Made by a program: the position numbers and the translations under genes. From JANOYC01 sp031428675 (lineage in GTDB: Bacteria; Actinomycetota; Actinomycetes; Actinomycetales; Microbacteriaceae), in NCBI GenBank assembly GCA_031428675.1, contig JANOYC010000106.1:1-15449 (forward strand): 15,449 nucleotides of DNA. Direction: 5' to 3'. The notes beneath the pieces are model-generated. The model was not told the DNA's origin, ran no database searches, and was given only the letters and a program-made list of their open reading frames with translations. Of the stretch, positions 15,151 to 15,449 are shown one piece after another; position 1 is the stretch's first letter; each line of letters opens with the position of its first letter.

Positions 15151-15156
15151 TAGACT
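15151..15156 (+). promoter_or_regulatory. Probable -10 box of rpsO
   Basis: TAGACT stands about 90 bp before the rpsO ATG, just after the NERD stop. No clear -35 hexamer is visible. Transcription from here would give an untranslated leader of about 84 nt. Confidence 0.55.
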
Positions 15157-15162
15157 CCCAAG

Positions 15163-15246
15163 GTTGCCGTCTAACGGCCGCGGATAAACAGAGCCCACTC
15201 ACCAGGAGCCGGGCACCGCGCAACGAGAAGAGAGGGGATCCCATCT
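15163..15246 (+). promoter_or_regulatory. rpsO leader with potential autoregulatory structure
   Basis: The leader can form GCCGT (15166-15170) with ACGGC (15174-15178). Further, CGCGG (15179-15183) can pair with CCGCG (15216-15220), and GCCC (15193-15196) with GGGC (15211-15214) inside it. AGAGGGG at 15231-15237 is the ribosome-binding site, 9 nt before the ATG, and is partly within the palindrome GGGATCCC. S15 represses its own mRNA through leader structure in several bacterial groups; whether this leader does so is inference. Confidence 0.4.
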
Positions 15247-15449
15247 ATGGCACTTGAAGCCGAAGTCAAGAAGGCGATCATCGACGAGTACGCTACCCAC
15301 CCAGGTGACACCGGATCCCCGGAGGTTCAGGTCGCGATGTTGACGCGTCGCATCAAGGATCTGACCGAACACCTCAAGGAGCACAAGCACGACCACCACT
15401 CACGTCGTGGTCTGTTGCTTCTGGTCGGGCAGCGTCGTCGTCTGCTGGG
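15247..15449 (+). CDS. rpsO: 30S ribosomal protein S15 (3' end outside window)
   Basis: The first 67 codons of S15, normally 89 residues, are present; the C-terminus lies beyond the right edge. The N-terminal sequence MALEAEVKKAIIDEYATH, the DTGSPEVQV segment, then IKDLTEHLKEHKHDHHSRRGLL and the QRRRLL stretch are family signatures. S15 binds 16S rRNA at the central domain junction early in 30S assembly. The ATG is preceded by a good ribosome-binding site (AGAGGGG). In many actinobacteria rpsO is followed by the polynucleotide phosphorylase gene, which would lie outside the window. Confidence 0.97.
   Translation, partial: MALEAEVKKAIIDEYATHPGDTGSPEVQVAMLTRRIKDLTEHLKEHKHDHHSRRGLLLLVGQRRRLL

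Noticed and set aside
1..15449. CRISPR array, insertion sequence, prophage, toxin-antitoxin or defence cluster
   Set aside because: No regularly spaced repeats, no transposase, integrase or phage genes, and no paired small toxin-antitoxin genes are visible. The NERD protein alone is not enough to call a defence system.

Overview
The window looks like a chromosomal segment of a high-GC actinobacterium, most likely of the Microbacteriaceae (Leifsonia, Clavibacter or Microbacterium type). This rests on the high GC content, frequent GTG/TTG starts, frequent GCATCC/GGATGC words, leaderless promoters of the TAnnnT type, and the gene families present (MarP-type protease, actinobacterial HelD/HelR, DUF6328). 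The genus call is an inference. There are 13 protein genes, two of them cut by the window edges. I see no tRNA, rRNA, CRISPR array, transposon or phage gene.

Layout. Positions 1-2369 (minus) hold most of valS, for valyl-tRNA synthetase, with its 3' end outside the window. A 183-bp divergent spacer with a long imperfect hairpin separates it from aspA (aspartase, plus). aspA converges on and overlaps a two-gene minus-strand membrane operon, DUF6328 followed by a YihY/BrkB-family protein. A compact 88-bp divergent promoter region then leads into a plus-strand series: a GlcD-type FAD-linked oxidase, a shortened quinone-oxidoreductase-like protein, a carboxymuconolactone-decarboxylase-like protein without its cysteines, a five-helix membrane protein of unknown function, a PrsW-type intramembrane protease, and a HelD/HelR-type helicase. 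A convergent 239-bp spacer with competing hairpins separates the helicase from marP (minus; CvpA-like membrane domain plus trypsin-like protease). marP is divergent from a NERD-domain membrane protein (plus). The window ends in the start of rpsO (ribosomal protein S15) with its promoter and leader.

How the genes fit together. This is mostly a housekeeping and stress-envelope neighbourhood: translation (valS, rpsO), amino-acid catabolism (aspA), redox (FAD oxidase and degenerate MDR-like protein), membrane proteolysis (PrsW-type, MarP) and RNA polymerase recycling (HelR-type). No obvious new multi-gene system is present. The most distinctive signals are: five genes whose start codon lies exactly 6 nt after a TAnnnT -10 box, which suggests leaderless mRNAs; two adjacent enzyme-like proteins that seem to have lost catalytic or cofactor residues; a long hairpin ahead of aspA; and competing hairpins after helR.
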